Assembly (NCBI RefSeq): GCF_009863025.1
Contig: NZ_WWIR01000582.1
Coordinates: forward strand, 1 to 49,200
Reading direction: 5' to 3'
DNA from: Streptomyces sp. SID4985
GTDB lineage: Bacteria > Actinomycetota > Actinomycetes > Streptomycetales > Streptomycetaceae
Length of the DNA stretch: 49,200 nucleotides
Shown: piece after piece, positions 26,393-34,795 of the stretch
Layout of the letters: each line of letters begins with the position of its first letter
How positions within the stretch are numbered: the first letter of the stretch is position 1
Position numbers and translations under genes: made by a program
The notes under the pieces: model-generated
The model's database searches: none
Told to the model about the DNA's origin: nothing
The model's input: only the letters and a program-made list of their open reading frames with translations

Positions 26393-27703
26393 ATGAGCGC
26401 ACCGTCCCGCTTCGACCGCGGCCACACCGACGACCTGATGACCTTCCTCGCGGCAAGTCCGACGCCGTACCACGCCGTGGCGAACGCCGCCGCGCGGCTG
26501 GAGAAGGCGGGCTTCCGGCAGGTCGCCGAGACCGACGCCTGGGACACCCCGGCGGGCACCGGCACCGGTGGCCGGTATGTGCTGCGGGGCGGCGCGATCA
26601 TCGCCTGGTACGTCCCCGAGGGCGCCGAGCCGCACACCCCGTTCCGGATCGTCGGCGCGCACACCGACTCCCCGAGCCTCAGGATCAAGCCGCAGCCGGA
26701 CAGCGGCGCGCACGGCTTCCGGCAGGTCGCGGTGGAGATCTACGGCGGCCCGCTGATGAACTCCTGGCTCGACCGCGACCTCGGCCTCGCCGGGCGGCTG
26801 ACCCTGCGCGACGGCTCCACTGTCCTCGTCGACGTGGACCGGCCGCTGCTGCGCGTGCCCCAGCTCGCCATCCACCTGGACCGCACGGTGAGCGCCGACG
26901 GCCTCAAGCTCGACAAGCAGCGCCACCTCCAGCCCGTGTGGGGCCTCGGCGACGACGTCCGCGAGGGCGACCTGATCGCCTTCCTGGAGGAGGAGGCCGG
27001 TCTTGACGCCGGTTCGGTCACCGGGTGGGACCTGATGACGTACCCCGTCGAGCCGCCCGCCTACCTGGGCCGCGACCGCGAACTGGTCGCCGGGCCCCGC
27101 ATGGACAACCTGCTCTCCGTGCACGCCGGTACGGCCGCGCTGATCGCCGCCGCGACCTCGGGCGCCCCGCTCCCGCACATCCCGGTGCTGGCCGCCTTCG
27201 ACCACGAGGAGACCGGCTCGCAGTCCGACACCGGCGCCGACGGCCCGCTGCTCGGCACCGTCCTGGAGCGTTCCGTGCTCGCCCGGGGCGGCACCTTCGA
27301 GGACCGCGCCCGCGCCTTCGCCGGGACCGTGTGCCTCTCCTCCGACACCGGCCACGCCGTGCACCCCAACTACGCGGAGCGGCACGACCCGACGCACCAC
27401 CCGCGCCTCAACGGCGGCCCGATCCTCAAGGTGAACGTCAACAACCGCTACGCCACGGACGGTTCGGGGCGCGCCCTGTTCGCCGCCGCCTGCGAGCGCG
27501 CCGGAGTGCCGTACCAGACCTTCGTCTCGCACAACTCGATGCCCTGCGGCACCACCATCGGACCGATCACCGCGGCCCGGCACGGGATCACCACGGTCGA
27601 CATCGGCGTGGCGATCCTGTCCATGCACAGCGTGCGCGAACTGTGCGGCGCCGACGACCCGTTCCTCCTCGCGAACGCCCTCGCGGCGTTCCTGGAGGGC
27701 TAG
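26393..27703 (+). CDS. M18 family aminopeptidase
   Basis: 436 residues, cytosolic metallo-aminopeptidase of the aspartyl-aminopeptidase (M18) family; it removes N-terminal acidic or other residues. Metal-binding and catalytic blocks appear in order: VGAHTDSPSLRIKP (His, Asp), GPRMDNL, AAFDHEETGSQS (Glu pair), SSDTGHAVHPNY (Asp) and the final SMHSVRELCGADD (His). The length and the conserved FLAASPTPYHAV N-terminus fit full-length bacterial members. It is followed by the DUF6458 gene on the same strand after a 67-bp gap. It is probably transcribed from a leaderless promoter. Confidence 0.95.
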   Translation: MSAPSRFDRGHTDDLMTFLAASPTPYHAVANAAARLEKAGFRQVAETDAWDTPAGTGTGGRYVLRGGAIIAWYVPEGAEPHTPFRIVGAHTDSPSLRIKPQPDSGAHGFRQVAVEIYGGPLMNSWLDRDLGLAGRLTLRDGSTVLVDVDRPLLRVPQLAIHLDRTVSADGLKLDKQRHLQPVWGLGDDVREGDLIAFLEEEAGLDAGSVTGWDLMTYPVEPPAYLGRDRELVAGPRMDNLLSVHAGTAALIAAATSGAPLPHIPVLAAFDHEETGSQSDTGADGPLLGTVLERSVLARGGTFEDRARAFAGTVCLSSDTGHAVHPNYAERHDPTHHPRLNGGPILKVNVNNRYATDGSGRALFAAACERAGVPYQTFVSHNSMPCGTTIGPITAARHGITTVDIGVAILSMHSVRELCGADDPFLLANALAAFLEG

Positions 27704-27770
27704 TTGGGCTGATGCCGGGTACCCGAGCGGGACCGGAGATTCCGGAACCGTGAAGGGGAGGCGAGTCCTC

Positions 27771-28031
27771 ATGGGTCTCGGAGGCTGCATCATCCTGATC
27801 GCCGTGGGCGCGATCCTCACGTTCGCCACCGACTGGCACATGAACGGGGTCAACCTCGACCTGGTCGGCGTCATCTTCATGGCCACCGGCCTGATCGGGC
27901 TGGCCACGTTCAGCGGGATCGCCCGCCGCAGGCGCGTGGTGGTGCCCCCGACGACCCCGGTCGTCGAGGAGGAACCGCATCACCACCACCACGCGCACCG
28001 CGACGGGTACAACGACGGCTACGGCGTCTGA
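27771..28031 (+). CDS. DUF6458 small membrane protein
   Basis: 86 residues with two membrane segments (MGLGGCIILIAVGAILTFA, and VGVIFMATGLIGLATF) linked by DWHMNGVNLDL. This is the DUF6458 pattern common in Actinobacteria. The tail ends with a His-rich run (five His) then AHRDGYNDGYGV. The ATG at 27771 has GGGGAGG at a good distance; an in-frame GTG at 27750 lies over that site and is rejected. Function unknown. The terminator at 28034 follows directly. Confidence 0.85.
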   Translation: MGLGGCIILIAVGAILTFATDWHMNGVNLDLVGVIFMATGLIGLATFSGIARRRRVVVPPTTPVVEEEPHHHHHAHRDGYNDGYGV

Positions 28032-28033
28032 GC

Positions 28034-28058
28034 GGCCGGGACTTGAGGAGTCCCGGCC
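28034..28058. terminator. Bidirectional terminator after the DUF6458 gene
   Basis: Exact 10-bp arms GGCCGGGACT / AGTCCCGGCC with a 5-base loop. It lies between two convergent genes. Confidence 0.8.
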
Positions 28059-28073
28059 CCAACTCGGCTGTTC

Positions 28074-29894
28074 CTAGCGCTCGTCCATCCCGGCGAGGAC
28101 CAACGGCAGCCGGTCCGCGCCCGCTTCGGTGAGGCGGACCGGGACGCCCCAGTCCTGCTGGTGGACATGGCAGGCCGGGTACTCGTTGGCCGGGTCGTCG
28201 TCGCAGGACGCGGCCATCGCCGAGACGTGCAGGATGCCCTCGGTGACGGCCGGGTTCAGCTCCAGCTCGCGGCTCAGGTCCGTGTCCGCGCCCTCGCCCT
28301 TGAGCAGCAGCTCGGGCGGGGTGGAGGAGACGAGCAGGCGGGTCGAGGGGCCGTAGCGCAGGTCGAGCTTCTGGCCCGCCGGGGCCTGGAAGATCACGTC
28401 CAGGAGCAGCCGGCCGGGAGCCACCTCGGTCGCGGCGCGCTGGGTGCGGTGGGCGACCGCCTCCACCCGGACCGCCTCCTCGGGCAGCCGCAGCCGGGTC
28501 AGCCGGTGCCGGGCCGACTCGACGACCACGATGTCCTCGCCCACCAGCACGGCGTCGCTCGGCTCGCGCAGATCGGTCGCCAGCGTGGTGACCTCGCCGG
28601 TCGCGGGGTCGAAGCGGCGCAGGGCGTGGTTGTAGGTGTCGGAGACGGCGACCGAGCCGTCCGGGAGCGCGGTGACGCCCAACGGGTGCTGGAACAGGGC
28701 CTGTTCGGCGGCACCGTCACGGTGTCCGAAGTCGAAGAGGCCGGTGCCGACCGCCGTGTGCACATGGCCTTCGAGGTCCACCCAGCGCAGCGCGGAGTTC
28801 TCGGAGTCCGCCAGCCAGAGCCGGTCCTCGGTCGCGGCGAGACCGGAGGGCTGCGCGAACCAGGCCTCGGTGCCGGGGCCGTCGACCAGGCCCTCGTTGG
28901 TGGTACCGGCCGCGACCTCGACGGTGCCCGCCGCCGGGTCGTACGTCCACAGCTGGTGGACGCCCGCCATGGCGATCCACACCTTGCCGCCGAAGACGGC
29001 GACGTCCCACGGGGAGGACAGCGCGGTCTCGCGGGCCGGGCCCGAGGTCGGGTTGCTCTGCATCCACTGCTTGCCGGTGCCCGCCAGGGTGGTCACCTCG
29101 CCGGTGGCGAGGTCGAGGCGGCGCAGGGCGTGGTTCACGGTGTCGGCGACGACCACCGCGCCGTCGTCCAGGAGCGCGAGGCCCTGGGGCTCGTTGAAGG
29201 ACGCCTGCTCGGCACCGCCGTCCGCCAGACCCCGGTCGCCGGAGCCGATGCGGCGCACGACGGTCTCGCCGTCCTGCTCCAGCTCGACCAGCTGGTGCCG
29301 GGTGGTGTCGCTGACCAGGAAGTTCCCGGAGGGCAGCAGCAGCACCTTGCCGGGGAAGCGGAGGACGGTCGGCTCGGGCTCGGGCGCCACGTACGGGCCG
29401 TCGCCCCGGCGCAGGGTGCCCTTGGCCTCGTGCTCGGCCTCCAGCTCCTCGACCAGCTTCTCGATCGCGTGCGCGTGGCCCTCACCGGCGTGCTGCGCGA
29501 CGACGTACCCCTCGGGGTCGATCACCACGAGCGTCGGCCAGGCGCGCACCGCGTACTGCTTCCAGGTGGCCAGCTCCGGGTCGTCGAGCACCGGGTGCTC
29601 CACGCCGTACCGCTCCACCGCGTCCACCACGGCCTGGTGCTCGGCCTCGTGGACGAACTTCGGCGAGTGCACGCCGATGATCACCACGGTGTCCCGGTGC
29701 CGCTCCTCCAGCTCGCGCAGCTCGTCCAGGACGTGCAGGCAGTTGATGCAGCAGAAGGTCCAGAAGTCCAGGACGACGATGCGTCCACGCAGGTCGGCGA
29801 GGGTGTACTGCTGGTCGCCCGTGTTCAGCCAGCCACCCTTGCCGATCAGCTCGGGGGCGCGGACACGGGTACGACGAGGTGCGGAGTCGGTCAT
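28074..29894 (-). CDS. Thioredoxin-like protein with NHL repeats (NHLRC2-like)
   Basis: 606 residues. The N-terminal 150 form a thioredoxin fold (IVVLDFWTFCCINCLHVLDEL; active site CCINC). Then come repeated beta-propeller NHL units (for example GLALLDDGAVVVADTVNHALRRLD, WLADSENSALRWVD, VAVSDTYNHALRRFD), about five to six blades, and a C-terminal beta-rich domain (about 480-600). The arrangement matches NHLRC2-type proteins conserved from Actinobacteria to animals. No signal peptide, so cytosolic. Probably a redox protein, function not defined. ATG start at 29894. Two DNA repeats of 18 bp lie just upstream (29953-30003). Confidence 0.9.
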   Translation of the reverse strand: MTDSAPRRTRVRAPELIGKGGWLNTGDQQYTLADLRGRIVVLDFWTFCCINCLHVLDELRELEERHRDTVVIIGVHSPKFVHEAEHQAVVDAVERYGVEHPVLDDPELATWKQYAVRAWPTLVVIDPEGYVVAQHAGEGHAHAIEKLVEELEAEHEAKGTLRRGDGPYVAPEPEPTVLRFPGKVLLLPSGNFLVSDTTRHQLVELEQDGETVVRRIGSGDRGLADGGAEQASFNEPQGLALLDDGAVVVADTVNHALRRLDLATGEVTTLAGTGKQWMQSNPTSGPARETALSSPWDVAVFGGKVWIAMAGVHQLWTYDPAAGTVEVAAGTTNEGLVDGPGTEAWFAQPSGLAATEDRLWLADSENSALRWVDLEGHVHTAVGTGLFDFGHRDGAAEQALFQHPLGVTALPDGSVAVSDTYNHALRRFDPATGEVTTLATDLREPSDAVLVGEDIVVVESARHRLTRLRLPEEAVRVEAVAHRTQRAATEVAPGRLLLDVIFQAPAGQKLDLRYGPSTRLLVSSTPPELLLKGEGADTDLSRELELNPAVTEGILHVSAMAASCDDDPANEYPACHVHQQDWGVPVRLTEAGADRLPLVLAGMDER

Positions 29895-29952
29895 GTGTCA
29901 AGGGTGCCACTCGCGTGCGAACACCCCGTAACCGCCGTACGACGTCACGCTC

Positions 29953-30003
29953 GGCGCGCGGCCGGTCACCGGCGGGCGGGGTCCGGGCGCGCGGCCGGTC
30001 ACC
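29953..30003. repeat. Short direct repeat between the thioredoxin-NHL and Nudix genes
   Basis: GGCGCGCGGCCGGTCACC is found at 29953-29970 and 29986-30003 (33-bp period); the second copy overlaps the Nudix stop codon. Probably slippage-prone GC-rich sequence. Confidence 0.5.
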
Positions 30004-30499
30004 AGCGGGCGAGCAGGGTCTCCTCGCCGCCCCGGTAGCGGTACATCCAGGTGCTCCCCGGTGCGGCCGCCCCGCTCAGGTAGGCGACGACCGGGTCCCG
30101 CTGCACGGGGCTGTCCAGGGCGCCGAGCAGCTCCAGGGCCTCGGCCAGGGGGAAGAAGGCGGCCCGCTCGATGTCGCTGTCCTCCGGCGCGACCTCCCCC
30201 TCCCACCGGTCGATCTCGAAGGCGACGGCCAGTGCGGAGGGGTGGCTCTCGGAGTCGATGTGCAGGAGGAAGGCGGTGCGCACCGGGTCGTCCACCAGGA
30301 GCCCGGTCTCCTCGCGCAGCTCGCGCCGGAGCGCCTCGTGCATCAGCTCGCCGTCCTCGACCCCGCCGCCGGGCAGCGACCAGAGCGCTTCGCCGTGGGC
30401 GCCGAGAGCCTCCCTTACAAGCAGCACCTCCTCGCCCCGGCGGACGATGCCGATGGCGAGCTGCACCCGGGGCGCCGGGGCCTTCGACTCCGCTGTCAT
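29999..30499 (-). CDS. Nudix hydrolase
   Basis: 166 residues with a complete Nudix box: GGGVEDGELMHEALRRELREETG (about residues 48-70), giving the REXXEE metal site. These enzymes hydrolyse nucleoside diphosphates linked to another moiety; the substrate cannot be inferred. The first residues (RVQLAIGIVRRGEEVLLVREAL) are the usual first strands. It is on the same strand as the upstream cupin gene with a 23-bp gap, so co-transcription is likely. Confidence 0.92.
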   Translation of the reverse strand: MTAESKAPAPRVQLAIGIVRRGEEVLLVREALGAHGEALWSLPGGGVEDGELMHEALRRELREETGLLVDDPVRTAFLLHIDSESHPSALAVAFEIDRWEGEVAPEDSDIERAAFFPLAEALELLGALDSPVQRDPVVAYLSGAAAPGSTWMYRYRGGEETLLARW

Positions 30500-30522
30500 A
30501 CAGCCGACCGTACGGGACGGGG

Positions 30523-30918
30523 TCAGTCCAGCGCGTGGCCCGTCGTCGCGTCCACGTGGTCCGGGATCTCCTCGTGCCGGTCGCCGACGCTGAGCGTGCC
30601 GGTGGGTTCGAGGACCAGGATCTCGGTGGGGACGGGGGCGTACGGCTTGTGCTCGGTGCCGCGCGGGACGGTGAAGACGGAGCCCTTCGGCAGCTTCACC
30701 GTGCGCTCACCGGCGGGCTCGCGCAGGGAGATGTGCAGCTCGCCGGAGAGCACGAGGAAGAACTCGTCGGTGTCGTCGTGCGCGTGCCAGAGGTGTTCGC
30801 CCTCCACCTTGGCGACGCGGACGTCGTAGTCGTTGACCGACGTGACGATGCGCGGGCTCCACTGGTCGGAGAAGGAGGCGAGGACCGTCTCCAGGGACTG
30901 GGGTTCGCTGGTTGCCAT
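30523..30918 (-). CDS. Cupin-2 domain protein
   Basis: 131 residues, a single cupin: HLWHAHDDTDEFFLVLSGEL (motif 1, with the His/Glu ligands) and LPKGSVFTVPRGTEHKPYAP (motif 2, with the last His). Probably a small metal-binding enzyme or sensor. It is divergent from the GlxA-type regulator with a 52-bp gap between start codons, so the regulator likely controls it. It is followed by the Nudix gene. Confidence 0.9.
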   Translation of the reverse strand: MATSEPQSLETVLASFSDQWSPRIVTSVNDYDVRVAKVEGEHLWHAHDDTDEFFLVLSGELHISLREPAGERTVKLPKGSVFTVPRGTEHKPYAPVPTEILVLEPTGTLSVGDRHEEIPDHVDATTGHALD

Positions 30919-30970
30919 GGCTCCATGCTGCGGGCGCGCGCCGGGGTCGCACGAGTGCTAGAAATCGCAC

Positions 30971-32044
30971 ATGGCGCAAGAATCCTGTCAGCCGGTAGGG
31001 CCGCCGCGTCCCCATCGGGTCGCCGTGATCGTGGACGAGGGCACCAACCCCTTCGAGATGGGCGTCGCCACCGAACTGTTCGGCCTGCCCCGCCCGGAGC
31101 TGGGGCTGCCGGGGCCGCTGTACGAGGTCACGCTGTGCACGCCCACCCCCGAGGTGCGGATGAACCACGGCTTCTTCACGCTGGCCGGGGTGCCGGGCCT
31201 GGAGGCGGCGGCCGAGGCGGACACCCTGATCGTGCCGGGGCGCCCGGACAACGTGGTCCCGCGCCGCCCCGCCGTCCTGGACGCCATCCGCGACGCGCAC
31301 GCGCGCGGCACCCGCGTCGTCAGCTTCTGCACCGGCACCTTCGCTCTCGCGGAGGCGGGCCTGCTGGACGGCCGCCGGGCCACCACCCACTGGCGCTGGG
31401 TGGACACCTTCCGGGACCTGCACCCGAAGGTCCTGCTGGAGCCGGACGTGCTCTACGTGGACGACGGTGACGTGCTCACCGCGTCCGGCAGCGCCGCCGC
31501 GCTCGACCTCGGGCTGCACATCTGGCGCGCCGACCACGGCGCCGAGATCGCCAACGCCGTCTCCCGCCGCCTGGTCTTCGCCGCCCACCGCGACGGCGGA
31601 CAGCGGCAGTTCGTGGAGCGCCCGCTGCCCGAGATCCCCGACGGCTCGCTCGGCCCACTGCTGGCCTGGGCGCAGGAACGGCTCGGCGACCCCCTGACGG
31701 TGGCGGACCTGGCCGCCCGCGCGGCCCTCTCCCCGGCCACCCTGCACCGCCGCTTCCGTACGCGGCTGGGCACGACCCCGCTGGCCTGGCTCACCGGCGA
31801 GCGGGTGGCGCTGGCCTGCCGGCTGATCGAGCGGGGCGAGCTGCGCCTGGACGTGGTGGCGGCGCGCAGCGGCCTCGGTACGGCGGCCAATCTGCGGGCC
31901 CGGCTGCGGCGCGAGACGGGGCTGAGCCCGTCGGAGTACCGCAGGCGCTTCGGTCCGCCGGACGGAACGGTGCGGACTGGCGGGGCGGTGAGGGCGGACG
32001 GGGCGGTGAGGAACGGCCCCCGCCGGGGAACCGGTCCCTCATGA
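30971..32044 (+). CDS. GlxA-type AraC-family transcription regulator
   Basis: 357 residues: a DJ-1/PfpI-like N-terminal domain (about 12-190, with VVSFCTGTFALAEAGLLDGRRATTHW) and a C-terminal AraC/XylS double helix-turn-helix (about 220-320, LADLAARAALSPATLHRRFRTRLGTTPLAWL and GLSPSEYRRRFGP). The last 30 residues are Gly/Arg-rich. Such regulators are usually ligand-responsive and act on a neighbouring gene, here the divergent cupin gene. The stop overlaps the next start (ATGA at 32041), so the LURP-one gene is co-translated. Confidence 0.92.
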   Translation: MAQESCQPVGPPRPHRVAVIVDEGTNPFEMGVATELFGLPRPELGLPGPLYEVTLCTPTPEVRMNHGFFTLAGVPGLEAAAEADTLIVPGRPDNVVPRRPAVLDAIRDAHARGTRVVSFCTGTFALAEAGLLDGRRATTHWRWVDTFRDLHPKVLLEPDVLYVDDGDVLTASGSAAALDLGLHIWRADHGAEIANAVSRRLVFAAHRDGGQRQFVERPLPEIPDGSLGPLLAWAQERLGDPLTVADLAARAALSPATLHRRFRTRLGTTPLAWLTGERVALACRLIERGELRLDVVAARSGLGTAANLRARLRRETGLSPSEYRRRFGPPDGTVRTGGAVRADGAVRNGPRRGTGPS

Positions 32045-32535
32045 GATTCCTCGTACGCGACCGCGTCTTCGGCATCGGTGACGACTACTGGATCGAGGAC
32101 GACCAGGGCCGCAAGGTCTACCTCGTCGACGGCAAGGCCCTCCGGCTGCGCGACACCTTCGAGCTGAAGGACGCCCAGGGCCGCGTCCTGATCGACATCC
32201 ACAAGAAGATGTTCGCCCTGCGCGACACCATGGTGATCGAACGGGACGGCGAGGGCCTGGCCACCGTCAAGCGCAAGCACTTCTCCCTGCTGCGCAACCA
32301 CTACCGCGTCCACCTGACCGACGGCACCGAACTCGACGTCAGCGGCAAGATCCTCGACCGCGAGTTCGCGATCGAGTACGACGGCGAACTCCTCGCCGTG
32401 ATCTCCCGCCGTCTGCTGACGGTGCGGGAGACCTACGGCGTGGACGTCGTACGGGACGACGCGGACCCGGCGCTCCTGATCGCGGTGGCGGTCTGTGTGA
32501 TCCACCTGGCGGAGAAGGAGCGGGAGGACGGGTAA
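32041..32535 (+). CDS. LURP-one-related (tubby-like) protein
   Basis: 164 residues, mostly beta strands: FLVRDRVFGIGDDYWIEDDQGRKVYLVDGKAL..., then IHKKMFALRDTMVIERDGEGLATVKRKHFSLLRNHYRVHL and a C-terminal hydrophobic helix. It belongs to the LURP-one/scramblase-like (tubby-like) fold, of unknown biochemical role in bacteria. The ATG overlaps the regulator stop by four bases, so both are probably made from one mRNA. Confidence 0.88.
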   Translation: MRFLVRDRVFGIGDDYWIEDDQGRKVYLVDGKALRLRDTFELKDAQGRVLIDIHKKMFALRDTMVIERDGEGLATVKRKHFSLLRNHYRVHLTDGTELDVSGKILDREFAIEYDGELLAVISRRLLTVRETYGVDVVRDDADPALLIAVAVCVIHLAEKEREDG

Positions 32536-32550
32536 CGCGCGAAGGGGCTT

Positions 32551-33345
32551 TCAGCGGCGTGGGGGTTCCAGGCCGAGCACCCGGTCCTTGAGGGCGGGGA
32601 ACTGCTCGCGGGTCTCGGCGACCTTCGCGGGGTCGAACTCGACCGTGAGGACCTCTTCGTCCGCGCCCGCCTCGGCCAGCACCTCGCCCCACGGATCGAC
32701 CACGATCGAGTGACCCGCCTGCGGAACTCCGGCGTGCGTACCGGCCGTTCCACAGGCGAGCACGAACGCCTGGTTCTCGACCGCCCGCGCCTGAGCCAGC
32801 AGCGTCCAGTGCGCGCGCCGCCGTTCGGGCCAGCCCGCCGGGAGCACCAGGGTCTCGGCACCGGCGGCGGTCAGGGAGCGGAAGAGTTCGGGGAAGCGGA
32901 GGTCGTAGCAGGTGCCGAGGCCGAGCGTGGTGTCCGGCAGCCGGACCGTGACCAGGTCGCTGCCCGCGCCCATCAGCACGGCCTCGCCCTGGTCGAAGCC
33001 GAAGCGGTGGATCTTGCGGTAGGCGGCGGCCAGGTCGCCGGAGGGGGAGAAGACGAGCGAGGTGTTGTAGAGGGTGCCGTCGGGGTCGCGTTCCGGGATC
33101 GACCCGGCGTGCAGCCACACGCCCGCGTCGGCGGCGGCCTTGGCCATCGCCTCGTGGGTGGGGCCCTCCAGCGGCTCGGACTCGGTCCCGAAGTCCTCGT
33201 AGGCGAAGGCGCCGGTGGTCCACAGTTCGGGCAGGACCACGAGGTCCGCACCGGCCTGCTCGCGCACCAGTGCGACCGCGCGTTGTCGCCGGTCAGCCAC
33301 TGATTCACGGTCGTCCACGGCGATCTGGATCAGCGAGGCGCGCAC
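32551..33345 (-). CDS. Nitrilase-superfamily carbon-nitrogen hydrolase
   Basis: 264 residues with the intact Glu-Lys-Cys triad: Glu 40 in VVLPELW, Lys 111 in AYRKIHRFG, Cys 146 in LGTCYDLRFPE. It cleaves amide-type C-N bonds (deaminated-glutathione amidase or omega-amidase-like enzymes look similar); the substrate is not determined. I place the start at the GTG 33343-33345 because the conserved MRASLIQIAV strand begins there; the longer open frame upstream runs through non-coding sequence with a repeat. It is divergent from the mycothiol-dependent enzyme gene. Confidence 0.92.
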   Translation of the reverse strand: MRASLIQIAVDDRESVADRRQRAVALVREQAGADLVVLPELWTTGAFAYEDFGTESEPLEGPTHEAMAKAAADAGVWLHAGSIPERDPDGTLYNTSLVFSPSGDLAAAYRKIHRFGFDQGEAVLMGAGSDLVTVRLPDTTLGLGTCYDLRFPELFRSLTAAGAETLVLPAGWPERRRAHWTLLAQARAVENQAFVLACGTAGTHAGVPQAGHSIVVDPWGEVLAEAGADEEVLTVEFDPAKVAETREQFPALKDRVLGLEPPRR

Positions 33346-33432
33346 ACTACCACCGTCCTGGCATTCGAGTCGTTCCCACGGGCCTACGATCGTCACACGA
33401 AAGCACTGCCTGGGGGCCTCGGGGCAGCGTAA

Positions 33433-33482
33433 CTTGGGGGTCTCCCCCGCTCGAGCGAAGCCGAGAGCGGAGGAGTCCCCAG
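33433..33482. repeat. Streptomyces-type palindromic intergenic repeat
   Basis: A stem-loop runs from CTTGGGG...CCCCCGCTC to GAGCGG.GGAG.CCCCAG around GAGCGAAGCCGA. It has the general form of palindromic elements I know to be dispersed in many Streptomyces genomes. It lies between the nitrilase and the mycothiol-dependent enzyme genes, upstream of both. Confidence 0.65.
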
Positions 33483-33562
33483 ACACCACCGAGTGCAGCC
33501 GCCGCCCGCCGGCAAGCCGTTCGATCCTGCCCGTGTACCGACCGCCGAGGGGTTCCCGTTCC

Positions 33563-34387
33563 GTGAGTCTGCATCCCACCCTCCAGCCCTACGCCGATGC
33601 CTGGACCCACTCCGTCGACGCGATATCCGAGCTGGTCAACCCCCTTGTCGAGGGGGAGTGGAACCGGCGCACGCCCTGCCCCGGCTGGTCGGTGCGGGAC
33701 GTGGTCTCGCACGTCATCGGCCTGGACTGCGAGATGCTCGGCGACCCCCGGCCGATCCACGCGCTGCCCCGCGACCTCTTCCACGTCACCAACGAGCAGC
33801 AGCGGTACATGGAGATGCAGGTCGACGTACGCCGCCATCACACGGCGCCCGAGATGACGTCCGAGCTGGAGTACACGATCATCCGGCGCAACCGCCAGCT
33901 GCGCAACGAGTCCCGTGAGCCGGGCACGCTGGTGCGCGGGCCGTTCGGCAAGGAGATCACCCTCGAAGAGGCCATGCGGCGGCGGGCGTTCGACGTCTGG
34001 GTGCACGAGCAGGACCTGCGCACCGCCCTCGGCCGTCCCGGCAACCTCGACTCCCCGGGTGCCCACGTCACCCGCGACGTGCTCCTCCTCGCGCTCCCCA
34101 AGGTCGTCGCCAAGAACGCGGACGCGCCCCGCAGTTCGGCCATCGTCTTCGACGTCCACGGTCCCATCGAGTTCCTGCGCACCATCCGCGTCGACATCCA
34201 GGGTCGCGGCACCCTCGAAACCGCCCCCGCCCTCGGCCCCGCCGCCTCCTTCACCCTCGACTGGGAGACCTACTTCAGGCTCGCCTGCGGCCGGGTGACC
34301 CCGGAGTCGGTCACGGACCGGGTGAAGACGGAGGGCGACCCGGAACTGGTGTCGGCGATACTGCGGAACTTCACCATCACGCCGTAG
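33563..34387 (+). CDS. Mycothiol-dependent maleylpyruvate isomerase family enzyme
   Basis: 274 residues. The N-terminal DinB-like domain (about 10-165) carries a helical metal site (VVSHVIGLD and VWVHEQDLRTALG), and a C-terminal SCP2-like domain (about 190-270) ends in FRLACGRVTPE. Family members use the actinobacterial thiol mycothiol in isomerisation or thiol transfer; the exact reaction is not known. The GTG at 33563 is preceded by GAGGGG (33548-33553); codons upstream belong to the repeat region. A 408-bp gap without a gene follows. Confidence 0.9.
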   Translation: MSLHPTLQPYADAWTHSVDAISELVNPLVEGEWNRRTPCPGWSVRDVVSHVIGLDCEMLGDPRPIHALPRDLFHVTNEQQRYMEMQVDVRRHHTAPEMTSELEYTIIRRNRQLRNESREPGTLVRGPFGKEITLEEAMRRRAFDVWVHEQDLRTALGRPGNLDSPGAHVTRDVLLLALPKVVAKNADAPRSSAIVFDVHGPIEFLRTIRVDIQGRGTLETAPALGPAASFTLDWETYFRLACGRVTPESVTDRVKTEGDPELVSAILRNFTITP

Positions 34388-34795
34388 CCTCCGGCGGTTC
34401 GGCGGGGGCGTCGTCGAGGTGGTGCGGTGGAGCTGCCTCGGCGCTGCGGTGCTCCTGCGGTGCGGGCCAACGGGGCGGCCGCTGCCGCGGGTGGGACGCC
34501 CCCTTCCCCAGACAGTCACCCCGGCGCCGCAGGCCGGTGCGACGGGTGCTCGCCCGCCGGGGCGGAAGCCCCGTGCGCCGACTACCGGGGCCCTATCACG
34601 TGCCCCCGGTACCGGCGGCCGCCCCACCCCGTCACGCCCCCGCGTACGGCCGGACCCACCCCGTCGTCACGCCCCCCCCGTGGGCGGGATCGGCTCCACG
34701 CACCAAACCCGCCCCCTCGCCCCTCACCTCGCTGGTACCACCGGCACGGGCCGCATCCCGCACCCTGTCACACCGCCCGCAGCCGACCCCACCCC
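34388..34795. other. Intergenic region, no gene seen
   Basis: 408 bases between convergent genes. Cytosine-rich on the plus strand, with many Pro/His-type codons in every frame and no credible coding pattern, RNA gene or clear terminator. It may be a degraded region. Confidence 0.6.

Noticed and set aside
34388..34795. A small proline-rich protein gene in the gap before the MFS gene
   Set aside because: Frames are open only because of composition; there is no start with a ribosome-binding site and no consistent codon bias.
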